DNA of 64,000 bases from NCBI GenBank assembly GCA_022701365.1, contig JAKUHH010000395.1, forward strand, positions 62,001 through 126,000, given 5' to 3'. The translations under genes and the position numbers were made by a program. The stretch's first letter is position 1. Every line of letters begins with the position of its first letter. The notes beneath the pieces were generated by a model. It was not told the origin of the DNA, did no database searches, and saw only the letters and a list, made by a program, of their open reading frames with translations. Shown piece by piece: positions 21,044 to 31,924 of the stretch. Source of the stretch: Mycocentrospora acerina. Taxonomy: Eukaryota; Ascomycota; Dothideomycetes; Pleosporales.

Positions 21044-22253
21044 TTTGGCGGGTGGATGGATGCTGAGGGGAGGGGAGGCGTTAGAGTCGTGAGTAGTGTA
21101 TATGTAGAGGGAGAGAGAGAGATTGAGGAAGAAAACAGAAGCGGGAAAAAGACAAGAAGAGTGTAGTGATTACGCTGAAAAGACAAGACAAGAGAAGATA
21201 AGAAAAGCGCGTGATATGAAAGGAGGCAAAAAAAGCGGATTCCAACGCGTTGTTACTGTGAGGAATGCGACTAGAGAAATCGTACACATGAAGAGACGCG
21301 CGGCGCGGTACAAAGAAAACGAAAACAAGACAACAAATTGTGCTTGAGAAAGTATCCGCGACAACTCATCACCCCGTGCAATCAACCAGTCAGTCAGTCA
21401 GTCCACAGCGCGTTGTCGTCGTCGGGGTCGTCGAGTCCCACCAGTCCCTCTTCTCCCACGCGCAACACGAAAACAACAAGAACGCGGGATGCGCAAAAAA
21501 ACCGCCCAGGAAAGAAAGAAGGAAATGAAAAAAAAATGATGATACAATTAGAAAATACACACGCGACTTACAAACAGCTTCAAGTGACAGCACAAATGTT
21601 GTGGATCAGGAATGCGACGAGTGGACGAGGATATCGCGTCGGTTGGGTGATTGGGACTTGGGGAGAAGGAGAGATAGACGGAGAGGGACCAGGGCAAGTA
21701 GGTAAAGAACAGGCGGGCGCGCAAAGGAAAAGAGGGGGAGGGGAGTATTCATTCCTCGGACAAGCGAGAACGAACTTGGTCTCATAACAAAACACCACCA
21801 TGTATCTATATTGCCTGGCCAATAATGTTGGAAGGACCAAAAAGGGCAGGAGCGGGATCGAGCAGTCTAGATCCGGTTTCTCCGAAGTATTGGGCGCTTT
21901 TGTTGTTTGCTCCCTCTTTGTCGTAGTCGGCTGACACGGGGGATAACATACGCCATCGTTGGCGCCATGAGACTAAGAGCAAAACTGCACCTTATGCGAA
22001 ATCACTCGGGGAATACTCGTCATGTGAGAATCGTAACATTCGTCTATCAAGAGTATAGAGGTCATCTCCCCAAATTCTCGAGATCTAATGCCAGTGCGAT
22101 ACCATGCTCGTCACTGTCATTGACTGCAACCAAAGAAACCACTTCCTTCCATGCAAATCGCATATGCTGTTCAAACTTTTGTTTCTCCTACCAAAACACC
22201 AATCCATGACCCAAGACGCCGATTGAAAATCCACAAGACTAGCGTCCACAAGC
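21044..22253. other. Intergenic, polypurine-rich promoter of the basic protein and 3' flank of NAD-GDH
   Basis: The part next to the basic protein gene (21060-21240) is a long GA-rich tract on the + strand. No open frame beyond it shows coding character. Confidence 0.5.
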
Positions 22254-25200
22254 CTACTGCGAAGCAGCCTTCTGGTTCTTCTCCATGCGCTTGCTCATGA
22301 AGTCGAAGAAGGCGAATTGGCTGGCCGAGACACCATACTCGTATACAAATCGACTGGCAAGGTAGCTTCCGAAAATGGCGCGAAGGTAGTTCTCCGGCAC
22401 CTAGTATTGTTAGTTTATTCACTTCATCACAAAAGGATTCTGAACTTACCCTTGCCATCAACTTCTCCAGACCAATCTGCTCAAGCAACAGGTTTGGCAG
22501 GGCCTCTCTGAGTACCGACTTCCTGAACTCGACACTGTTCCACAGGTCTGTGTTCTGCAGCTCCTCGTCCAGTTTTGTGATCGCGTTGCTAAGAGTGTCA
22601 CTGAGGATGCTTCGAGGTTGACCAGTAGCCTGGTGTTCCCTCCAGATGGCCTCAAACTCAAGACGAGCATTGTTTTGGATCGTCTTCTGCACTTGTCGAA
22701 CGTATTTGTTATAGAACTCGGGAACAGTTCCATCTTCGCGGACACACATGTGCTCAATGAAGCTCTCATCATCGAAAGACAGAGACGCCAACACCTCTAG
22801 TGACGAAGATGTTACACCACCCTTGTTGGCTGAAGCATCCTTGTACAGAATGCATCCAGCCTTCTCAAGACGCAGCTTAGCATCCTGTGTGATGAAAAGA
22901 TTCGCTCCCTCGATGATGTACGGAATGACCGACTTGCCGTCTACAATGAGCTTGTTGGCAGTGCTCAAGTCGATGGACTCGGGTCGACCACCACAGGGCA
23001 CGAATGTATCATACTTGATGTCAGAACGGAGATGGAAGATGTTACGGAAAGTGGTGCCGTTGAAGACGGTCTCTCCTGATGGTAGCTTGACATTCACATC
23101 ATCAACCAGCACACGGTATCCTTGTGCCGAAAGCTTGGAAGCATCGAAGTTGTTGATCATCAAGCGGTTCTTTGCCAAGCGTAGCAGCTCCTCATGGTTG
23201 ATACCATTGGGGTCGACAAGTACACCAGAGCCATCGACAATGGAGACGTACTTCTCATTGCTGAGCAGGATCTCATTCGATCCAAGATCACCGTCGGGAC
23301 CACCAGTCTGCAGCTTGCGAACCTTGCTGGGATCGAGGTTCAGCTTGCGGTAGATGCCCAGGACGTACTCTCGCACAGACAAAGTTGTCATGCCATAGCG
23401 GTCGTGGGGGATACCACCAAGCTTGGGGCTCTTGCCAGTGAAGAACGACTTCCACCACGGTGCGCCTCGTACTCGAGCATGCTCAGTGGCCCAATCGACA
23501 AGGTCAGCAGTGTTTTCGTCTGGACCCATGAAGAGAATCTCCTGCTTGCCGTGCAGATCGACAATGGGGTCCTTGATTCCTGGGCTGCTGGGAGGCAAGA
23601 GAAGGTCGAGAATAGAGTCAATGTACTTCTCAAAGGCACCACGGGCCTTCTCCTGGTGGTGGAAGTCCAAAAGGACGACACCCTTTGAACCTCCTTCAGG
23701 GATATCCTTGTTTTTACGCTGTTGCGTATTGGCAAGGTTGTAGTTCTCATCGAACAATGACCGAGCGTTGATCGAGTATGCCTCTTGAGTCCTGGACTTG
23801 ACGATACGGATACCACCACGAGCAATATCGCGGAAACGTAGATGGAAACCACGGAACTCTGAGCCAATAACAAGGAACATGCCATACAGCGCCTGAGGGT
23901 ATTCTGAAGGAGGGAGGAAGGTTGGGTTCAAGCGGAAGCTGATTGCGACCTTTGTGGGTGTGTAGAAATTGGTCTTGAGAACACAGCTGTTGAAAATGCG
24001 GAAAGAGTTCATGACTGTCTCGTGGTGATCGTTCACAACAGCCTTGTTGATGCTGTCCGTAAGCTCCTCTGGGGACTGGACCTTGTCAATCTTAAGACGA
24101 AGGAAACTCAGAGTTGGAAGGAAGTCGTCGTTGTCACCCCTGCGTTGGACATAGTGGGTGTTGGCGAACGAGAGATATAGCTGGTGGACTAAATCAGGGT
24201 ACTGATTGATGATCTCCCAGATGTAATCAGCGGTGAAGGTTTCAGCGCGAAGCCTTCGCTTCAACTTGGAGAGTAGTTCTGCGTGTGCACTGTTCTCGAC
24301 GTCGAGAATGGATGCTAGAGCAGTGTACTCGCTACCGAGACGGTTCAGGAAGTGAGTGACAAAGACCCACACGCAATGTGCGTAGATGGTCTCTTGCAAA
24401 CTCAGTCTACCTGTAGCAAAGAGATGCTGGAACTTGTTCTGCGGAATGCAGTAGAGTAGCGAGACTTCCTTCATGATTTGATGGATCGACGACTCAATGA
24501 CAGGGAACTTGGCTCCAGCAGCTCCAGGCAAACTGCTCAGGTACAACGACATGACAGTGTACCCGTTGGAGAACTGCTCGACGTATTTACGCGATGTTGT
24601 CAGGCCATAGTAGTGGTACAAATGGCTCAGCGCGCTGAACAATCCCAAGGCGGATCCTTGCTTGTATGCAATGACCAAGCGCTTGTCTCTTGTGCCCTCA
24701 ATGCTGAAGTACTCAATGACCGGACCAGTACGCTCAACAGCAACCTCTAGAGCTTGTTGGTAGATGCTCTTGGTGTTTGGTGTAGCCTTTTGCAGGAAAC
24801 GCTTGTCACCAATCTTCTCAATGTTCGTCTCCGTCTCGCCCGGGTTGGGGTTCTCAAACTCGCACTTGTAGACAAAGTAGCAGCGGACTTGCTGATCATC
24901 GCTGCCCGGCAGGTGGCTGGCGGAGCGGAAACTCTCCACACGGTACCTCGCGGCACTGTTGGAGCCGTGGAGGTATTTCTCGCCAATGCGTTGTTCGTAG
25001 TTTGGTCCGTCGAGGATCGAGATACCGGGTTTGCTGGTATCAATGTACACCGCGTGGTCGTCGGCTTCCTTATCCAGCCGGATCTCGAGGCGTTTGTCGT
25101 CCCTAGCATAGGCTGCGACCTTTGCGCCGTACAGCGAATGGATGTGCTTTGAAACTCTATTACACACGTCAGAAATGTTGGTGTGCCGAATCGGAGTATA

Positions 25201-25561
25201 CTCACACGTCTACCGTCTCGGTAGCAAAGTACATATCGTCAATGCCCAGCTCAAAGTAGAACCACTTCACCTCTTGCTCAACAAGCTCTGGTGGAATGAA
25301 GCCCTGCTCCTCAACACGGTCCATGACCGATTCCATTTGTTGCTCCTTGCCCTCGAACACGGGTGCGACATATCCAGAGCCACCCGAGCCTTCTTGAGGG
25401 ATGACTCGTGGTGTGCCGGTTCCTGAGCCAGGAACGCTCAAATGTGTGGGCAGGGGAGATAGTCGTCGGTCTGGGGTTTTTACGACCTCCTCAAGCAACT
25501 TGTGCTGGAGCTGTTGGACCCCATCGGGTCCGGCTGCGCTGTCGACTGGTATGGAAGACAT
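22254..25561 (-). CDS. GDH2: NAD-specific glutamate dehydrogenase
   Basis: Minus-strand exons are 25561-25206, 25156-22450 and 22400-22254, giving 1069 residues, normal for the large fungal NAD-GDH. The enzyme deaminates glutamate to 2-oxoglutarate and ammonium when amino acids serve as carbon or nitrogen source. The disordered N-terminus leads into the large regulatory half. The catalytic region has ARGGIRIVKSRTQEAYSINA and KNKDIPEGGSKGVVLLDFH. The active-site block FMGPDENTADLVDWATEHAR follows, then the nucleotide-binding TGGPDGDLGSNEILLSN. Introns of 49 nt lie near both ends. The 1.4-kb upstream spacer is long for this window, and RTG2, which in yeast controls glutamate supply, is the next gene upstream. 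Confidence 0.95.
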
Positions 25562-26995
25562 GTTGTGTATGTAGCTGCTGATTATGTGGGCGAAGCTGGG
25601 GTTTTGTAGTGTTGCTTAGACGTTGGAGAGGCGAACCTAGCGGATGAAGCTGAATGAAACTTCTTGGCTGAGGATGAGCAGCTTGGCTGGATGATAAGAG
25701 CTTGGTAGTTTTGCTCTGTCTCGTGAGACGCGCGAGGTTTGGAAGAAGGTTTGCCGTCTGCGGGGTGGAGGGGCAGGAACGGACAGTCGATTGCAGGAGG
25801 AGCGTGCGTGCCTGAGTGTTCAGATCAGCGGGGGTTCCAGACGTTAAGGCGGCGCTCAATTGCTTCCAGGCGAGCGATTTAAGCAACCCTTTGTCTCGTA
25901 AGAGGCAAGGCTATTTTAAGCTACGGCCATGACGCATGCTCACCTCTGCGAAATGCTCCACAGCTCGATCAAAGCTCGGGCAGATTCGATGCAGCGTGTG
26001 ATAGCAGGATAAGAAGTGCAGGTGCAATTGGTCCAAGATCCACCGCTCTTTGTTGAGTTGCTGCTGGCTGTGTGCTGTTCAGCTCTGGGACCTGCAGCAG
26101 CGCCGTTGTGAGAGCCGACGATCAGCGAGACGTAGAGACGGGTACGACCTCACAATCTGAGGGAGGAAAAAAGAAGCCAGGTGAAACGGTAACACCGGGA
26201 CAAGGCAGGAATCACAGACAAAGCAGATGAAAAACTATAGCATGGCCAGCAGGCTGCGAGCAGGCCATCTTTATAACGACTTCAGCACTCGACCACTGCA
26301 TGGCCAATGTCCATTGCTAAGATGACCCGTTGAAAGCCGCGTGCGCCTTACCCCAGAATTGGCGGCGCACTAGCCCATGCACCTGCATCGTGAACTTCAC
26401 TGTTCACGTAATAAGTAGACGCCGCCATCATCGTGACCTGAAAAGCCCTCAAAATACACGCCCCCGGGTGCAGAGTTTTCGCAGTGCTGCCGAGTTGCGT
26501 GGTACCTGCCAATCGCCCTGCAGGACGACGGAATATCGCGCAATCGTCTTGGATGCTTCGATGAGCAACGTGCAGCGCTGCCCCCCTGTACTACGCGTCG
26601 ATGCAATTCACGATCCTTGGCAGCGTGTCAAGGAGACGTCTTCCGACTTTACGTGTCCGATTCAGACTGGACGTGCGCTGCACGTGTGCATTTGGGACGA
26701 GAATAACTTACCATAGCTTAGCTGGGGCTGGCCCATCCCAGCCGCCAGAGGTCACGATGCTGCGGCATTGTGGTGGCAACATACCGCCTGGAAGTCACGA
26801 TGCCTTTGCTGACCGACCAGCCAGGCGTTTCAAATTACTCATGAGGCTCTGGCCTCCACGATCTTCGCCACTAACATAGCAAACCAGCCCGCCATAGTAT
26901 TGGTTGCGTATTCGCAGCAACAGTGCGTTGATCATGAGACGAAAGAACTAGGACATCAACATGAAGAGTCACCGCCTCTGTTTGGGCCACATCCC
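25562..26995. promoter_or_regulatory. Upstream region of NAD-GDH and 3' flank of RTG2
   Basis: No coding region is supported. Two HGATAR-type sites for GATA nitrogen regulators (AreA/NIT2 type) are visible, TGATAA at 25692-25697 and TGATAG at 25999-26004. Such short motifs are common by chance. Confidence 0.4.
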
Positions 26996-28663
26996 CTATT
27001 TCTCCTCGCCACTGTACTCCTCTCCATTCACCGTCAGCAACACCTTGTATCCGTGCCCTCCGACCCAGTTCTTCTTCTTGCCCGCCTTCTCAATCTTCTT
27101 CAGCGCAGCGTTCAATCCCTCATCCAACTCATCCAGCTCCTTCTTGAACGAAATATCAATGCAGAGCTTCTCGTTGCCCTTCTTTGTTACAGTCCATTCC
27201 GACTTGACTTCCACCCTCTTTTCTCTAACAACCCCAGCAGGATAAACACTAGCAATGACAGCAGCGACTCGCCCAAGATACATACACCACCATTCCATAT
27301 CTTCGGGAAGTAACTGTATCATGCGGCGATAAAAGTCCTGTTCTGTTGGGCTGATGGAAGTGTATCCTCCGTAGCGCTCGCAGAGAAGAATGGCAAGCAG
27401 AGCACGCTGTTCGTGGCTCAAGCCGTGTGCAGCAGAAAACACACCTGTAGTGGTGCTCCTGAGAGCCGCACCACCTCGAAGGTCTTTGACATGAGCTGTG
27501 TGTGCGAACATTCCTTGTACAACAGCTGTGACGAGAGCATTCTTAAATATTCCAGGGGCCGGAGTGGCTGCAAATAGAACTTCTACGAGCTCCTGTGTTG
27601 AAGCTGGAGCATACGGTCTCGTTGCTGTAACCAAGGGGTTCTCTTTTCGGACACTAGGATCCATCTTCTCAAAGTGAATACCCTCTCGAACTCCGCCCTG
27701 GCAGAAATAAACATCTCTAATGATAGGCAGTGCTTGCGAAAGGCACTTGACTAGAAATGCCACAGCAGGCACTTGACTTGCGCGTCGTTCTGAGACTCGG
27801 AATATTTCAGGTGTATCTTCTTTCATCACAGCTGCCTGTACGGCCAGTGTGTCCTGGAACGATTCGCTAGTAGTTCGGAAGCCGTTCACAATTGGAATTG
27901 GATAAGGCTTAATTGTGTGCTCCGACATCAGAACAAAGCCCCAGCCACGGAAGCCGCCTCCACTCAGGTAGAGTTGGAGGCCCTCAGCAGATGCGGCCTT
28001 GTCGAGGAGTTGTTGAGGAATTGCAATCTCTTTTACAGCGACCTTTAGCTCCTCGACTACATCTTTTTCGAATTTTTGGTATCCACTACTACCAACTGAT
28101 CCCGCTGCTTCAAGCCTCTTGATAAGTGCTGCAGCTCCGTAGGGCAAGCTTGCGCTTCCTTTCTCACTCATCTTCACCTCGCCGTTCTCAGTCATGATCC
28201 ACGTCAGCTGCGTGCTCCCACCTCCTAGATCTAGCATCAATCCAACGACATTCTCGTAGGAGCTTGCCACGCCTAGCGCTCCAATTCTTCCTTCCACCTC
28301 TTTTGGCAGAAGTTCAACGGTCCATTGCGTAGCCTTTTCGATTTTGTCTCGAAAGTCTTCCGAATTGATTGCTTTGCGAGTTGCCTCTGTAGCTACGATT
28401 CGAATCTGCTTCTTGGGTACGCTGAAATCTTTGCAGGTCGACTTGAATCGCAAGAGGGATTTGATGACTTGTTTAATGGTGGATTCTGGGATGGGCACAA
28501 GCTCGCTAGACACGTATTGTACATCGTAAAGGGAGATGGCTGCACGATCAAGATAGACTGTTGGTAAGATACGTTGTGTTGCGGGCGATAGATCCGTTAT
28601 CGAGAATCGAATGCCGTTGCTGCCCATATCCACCAACCCATGATAATGATTGGAAATTTCCAT
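26996..28663 (-). CDS. RTG2: Retrograde regulation protein 2-like, Ppx/GppA family
   Basis: A single-exon protein of 555 residues with the actin-like ATPase fold of exopolyphosphatase/GppA enzymes. Yeast Rtg2 senses mitochondrial dysfunction and activates Rtg1/Rtg3, turning on genes for 2-oxoglutarate and glutamate supply. Filamentous fungi have an orthologue-like protein but the pathway is less clear there. Visible motifs are the phosphate-1 loop VDMGSNGIRFSI near the N-terminus, the second phosphate loop LDLGGGSTQLTW (about residue 144) and SGGGFRGWGF (about 235). The C-terminal third has the HD-like region ALLAILLCERYGGYTS. The upstream spacer carries a 31-bp-periodic repeat array. Confidence 0.88.
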   Translation of the reverse strand: MEISNHYHGLVDMGSNGIRFSITDLSPATQRILPTVYLDRAAISLYDVQYVSSELVPIPESTIKQVIKSLLRFKSTCKDFSVPKKQIRIVATEATRKAINSEDFRDKIEKATQWTVELLPKEVEGRIGALGVASSYENVVGLMLDLGGGSTQLTWIMTENGEVKMSEKGSASLPYGAAALIKRLEAAGSVGSSGYQKFEKDVVEELKVAVKEIAIPQQLLDKAASAEGLQLYLSGGGFRGWGFVLMSEHTIKPYPIPIVNGFRTTSESFQDTLAVQAAVMKEDTPEIFRVSERRASQVPAVAFLVKCLSQALPIIRDVYFCQGGVREGIHFEKMDPSVRKENPLVTATRPYAPASTQELVEVLFAATPAPGIFKNALVTAVVQGMFAHTAHVKDLRGGAALRSTTTGVFSAAHGLSHEQRALLAILLCERYGGYTSISPTEQDFYRRMIQLLPEDMEWWCMYLGRVAAVIASVYPAGVVREKRVEVKSEWTVTKKGNEKLCIDISFKKELDELDEGLNAALKKIEKAGKKKNWVGGHGYKVLLTVNGEEYSGEEK

Positions 28664-29182
28664 CTTGGCTACCCCGGCTTCTCCGGATTTGCAGCACAGC
28701 CGCCTCTTCAGAAGTGGACTAAAGCTTGCGTGATTGTTCCAGAAGTTCCGCGTGCGCCGCAGTTTGACCGTGGCGTGTGGCCTTGCGTGCTTTATTTTGG
28801 GTCCGGTGCGTTAAATTGCTGTAGCCAAGTCTGACGTCGTTTCTGTTACCCCCAGATAACTCACCCTTGGTTTCTGTTACCCCCAGGAAATTAGGATTCA
28901 ATTTCTGTTACCCCCAGGTTTCGGACGGTCGTTTTCGTTACCCCTCGATTACCTAAATAGTTGTGTTAGGCTTGTCTTGTGATGTGAGAATACTGCAATG
29001 GTGGGGAAGTGTGTGTTTTGCCATAACAACTGATTTGATTTGTGCCTGCACATTGAGAAAATTCTAGCGCTAGTGTAATGTACGGCCAATCACGCGAAAT
29101 TGCGTGTTTTGATGAATATAGAAGGATGACTTCAACAAAGGCAACTGTCCAGGAAAGGCAACTCTTGATTCGGGGTTCGGCA
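28664..29182. promoter_or_regulatory. RTG2 upstream spacer with periodic repeats
   Basis: This is the promoter side of RTG2 (-) and the 3' flank of RFT1 (-). It holds the 31-bp-periodic array described separately; nothing else stands out. Confidence 0.5.
28840..28944. repeat. 31-bp-periodic array with a conserved 16-bp core
   Basis: Three identical 16-bp cores, TTTCTGTTACCCCCAG, start at 28840, 28871 and 28902. A degenerate fourth (TTTCGTTACCCC) starts near 28933. The period is 31 bp each time, while the 15-bp spacers between cores are unrelated in sequence. The array lies 177-281 bp upstream of the RTG2 start codon. Confidence 0.9.
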
Positions 29183-30799
29183 TCATGTCGAGGGACGCAG
29201 CATCCGATAACACTCCAAGAGAAAGTGCCGCTCGAAGAATAAAACATGTAAGACATAAAGTCCCCCCACTGCGCCCATACTAGCCAGCTCTCCAAGCACT
29301 CCAAACCTCGCGAGATACCGCAAACCTGGTCTCATCTGCATTAGCGTAGGAACGATGACAGCAGGCGCGAGAGCCATAACAGATGGCAGTGTCTCCGATA
29401 TTTTAAACTGTAGGCCTCTTTGTCCAAAAAACCTTTTCGTGAACCAAGTGTTCCAGATGATGCGCAAACCCATATTGACTGTGTTTGCAAGGACTACGCC
29501 ACTTCCTCCGAGCTGGAGTTGCCCGATGAAGACCCATGCACTACCTGCGAAAAAAACAAAGAAGATGCCCATGGAGATGGATTGTGTATACAGCTCCTTG
29601 TTTGTTGCAACGGCTGCCACAAATCCCTCCGTGACACCGTTGATCGCTAAAAAGGGTATGTAGTAGCAATACGTCGCAAGAACCTTTGAAGCTGAAGTTG
29701 CAGACCATTTTTTTCCTGCTACGATAGAGAGCAGTGTTGGAGCGAGTGATGGTCCCAAGGTGATCGCAAACACTGAGATAATTGCATACATGTGTATGAT
29801 TGTCGTCAAGATTCTATTAGCTTGTGAGAGATTTTCTTTCTGCCCCTCGCTCTTCTCCGTTTGCTTTGCTTTCGTCTCTTTGACGTCTGGTTTGGAATCC
29901 GCATTTGCACAAAGCTTCGCAAACATGTTGCGGCTACTCTCTTCAATGGGTTGAAAAAGCATCCGCGCGATAAGACCTCCGTAATTAGACGCCAAAGCAT
30001 ATGCGCCTTGATCAGCCAGAGACGCCATTGTCGTGATGAGCAATGAGTCTCCTTGGGTGAGAATATACTTCAAGGCCGACTGCAAAGTGAGAGATCCGGT
30101 AAGTCGTAGAAGAGGAGCCGAGAAGTAGTTCAACACGCTTGAGTTTTCTTTCGTGGCTATTATCTGCTTCGGCAGCAATGAGAAGCGGTGCTCCTCCGAC
30201 ACAGGCCATGTTTTGTATAGATAGACCACGAAGAGTGACAAGGCGTAGCTCAGCTGTCCAATAGCAAACGGAAGGACTCCAATGTCGAGACCAGCTTGGC
30301 TAGCCAGAATAGCCGATCCGCATGTACCGACGCAACGAAGTACGGTGCCTGTACTCTCTGCTGATGCTCGTATTTTGTACAAGAGTTTCTGTTGCACAGC
30401 GGAGAAGGCTGGCTCCGTAAGAAGTTCGATGATGGTTGCGAATCCATATAGGCCTAGTGCTTCTACAAAATAGGGGACATCTGGCGTATCGGACCGGAGC
30501 CACAAGTGGGCGAGACCATACGTCAGTGGAATCCCAGAGATGACGGCAAGGTACGAGAGATTGACGACAGCTTGCGTCCCCTGGGCTTGACGCTGTAGCG
30601 CTACTCGTAGACTCTCCCGTGCGAAGTAGAGCACAGAAATAGAAAAAAGCTCGAGCTGAGCTGAGACGCCGAGAAGTTCAGGCGACAGGAATCGCAACAG
30701 AACCTGGTTGACGGCAAACGTGAGCGCTCGGGAAGCAACTTGCAGAAGAATCAGAAAGGTGGCTCCTTTGGCAGACGCAGAGAGAATTGAGTTTGACAT
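29183..30799 (-). CDS. RFT1: RFT1-family ER membrane protein
   Basis: A single-exon polytopic membrane protein of 538 residues. RFT1 is needed in N-glycosylation at the step where the Man5GlcNAc2-dolichol intermediate crosses the ER membrane; whether it is the flippase itself is disputed. I start at the ATG at 30799 (MSNSILSASAKGATFLILLQ), since no ATG lies further upstream in frame. The family-typical N-terminal block QVASRALTFAVNQVLLRFLS followed by PELLGVSAQLEL is present. LKYILTQGDSLLITTMASLA and DQGAYALASNYGGLIARMLF follow, then QPIEESSRNMF, all hallmarks of the family. About 12 hydrophobic helices can be counted. A hydrophilic Lys/Glu loop (about residues 295-320) separates the halves. 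Confidence 0.93.
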   Translation of the reverse strand: MSNSILSASAKGATFLILLQVASRALTFAVNQVLLRFLSPELLGVSAQLELFSISVLYFARESLRVALQRQAQGTQAVVNLSYLAVISGIPLTYGLAHLWLRSDTPDVPYFVEALGLYGFATIIELLTEPAFSAVQQKLLYKIRASAESTGTVLRCVGTCGSAILASQAGLDIGVLPFAIGQLSYALSLFVVYLYKTWPVSEEHRFSLLPKQIIATKENSSVLNYFSAPLLRLTGSLTLQSALKYILTQGDSLLITTMASLADQGAYALASNYGGLIARMLFQPIEESSRNMFAKLCANADSKPDVKETKAKQTEKSEGQKENLSQANRILTTIIHMYAIISVFAITLGPSLAPTLLSIVAGKKWSATSASKVLATYCYYIPFLAINGVTEGFVAAVATNKELYTQSISMGIFFVFFAGSAWVFIGQLQLGGSGVVLANTVNMGLRIIWNTWFTKRFFGQRGLQFKISETLPSVMALAPAVIVPTLMQMRPGLRYLARFGVLGELASMGAVGGLYVLHVLFFERHFLLECYRMLRPST

Positions 30800-31060
30800 G
30801 GCTGATGATTCAATTCGTTGAAGTATTTTTGGCAGAAAGTATGGAGTCAGTAGTGAGCCATGTTGATTGGACAACAGGCTGGTGATGCGGTGTTACAGTA
30901 AGGCGGAGAGTTGTGGTTGGAGGTGGGCTAAGTCGGTGTTCAGAAACAGCCTAGCTGAACGGCTTCATCAGCACGAGCTCGCGGGTCGTGACTCTGAACC
31001 TGCTTATAACTCACCGCAACATGGTTTTTTGCTCGATACTTGGTCCCAGAGCTGGTAAAA

Positions 31061-31701
31061 ATGGTAGCAGTAGACCCCAAAATCGTGGTTAGGACGGAGA
31101 GGCTGCTCATTCGGCCTCTTGTTTACGAAGATGCGAAAGATGTTGTATTGATGCGGGCACATCCGGAAGTGATGAAGCACACGTAAGTATATTATCTAAC
31201 CTGTGTTACTTCTCTCTGACTCATTGCAGGTCCATGCTACCCAACGACGACCTCGAGGCGTCAAGAGAATGGGTTATTGGGTGTCTCGCCAAAGACATCT
31301 GCTGGAACTTTGTCATCGAACTCCTACCCTCCGCAACCAAACAACCACACGACGACACACGTGTCATAGGTCTCATAGGCGCTGTGCGGGCTCCAGAGGT
31401 CGGGTACATGCTAAACGCAAATCATTGGGGCAAGGGCTACGCGACCGAGGCTCTTCGAGCATTTCTGCCATTGTTCTTCGACCATTACTCAGGACAAGAA
31501 GCCGAACGATTCGAGTACGCGGAAGCGCACACAGACCCCGAGCTTATCAGCAGCCAGAACGTGTTGCTCAAAGCAGGTTTCAAGTTTCATGAAAAGAAGG
31601 AGAGGGACTTTGAGAACCCGATACTAGGATGGAGAGATACGATAGTATTTCGCGTAGCTCGACAGGATGTCAGGGGCTTGGTATCGTCGGAAGCGACGTG
31701 A
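31061..31701 (+). CDS. GNAT-family N-acetyltransferase (RimJ/RimL-like)
   Basis: Exons are 31061-31182 and 31230-31701, giving 197 residues. The protein resembles the RimJ/RimL-type GNAT acetyltransferases, which move an acetyl group from acetyl-CoA to small molecules or protein N-termini. The substrate here cannot be predicted. The start RTERLLIRPLVYEDAKDV is the typical first strand and helix. The acetyl-CoA-binding motif is in LNANHWGKGYATEALRAFLP (GKGYAT). HTDPELISSQNVLLKAGFK is the conserved motif B region. The gene is divergent from RFT1, with 261 bp between the starts. Confidence 0.85.
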
Positions 31702-31924
31702 TGCCGCACAAAAGTCACAATGACAACTTTCACTGTACTGTCTATGTATAAAACAATTGTATGGAGCCACGTTATCATTATAACAACATCCAAAAGCCAA
31801 TAAGCGCAGGAGGCTTGACGCATGAAGTTGTTCTTTCGTAGCAATTGGCTGAAGCAAATGTTGACTTTTGACGGGGTATCAAGACTGAAAACTGACTGTC
31901 TTCACAAACTTAAAAATGGGAAAT

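Noticed and set aside
25491..25886. Minus-strand frame that looks like a mitochondrial presequence upstream of NAD-GDH
   Set aside because: It starts with TTG, overlaps the GDH start in another frame and does not continue into a protein domain; more likely GDH leader sequence.
28840..28944. CRISPR-like look of the regular repeat-spacer array
   Set aside because: Repeats of 16 bp and spacers of 15 bp are far too short, there are only four units, no cas genes exist and the DNA is a fungal nuclear genome.
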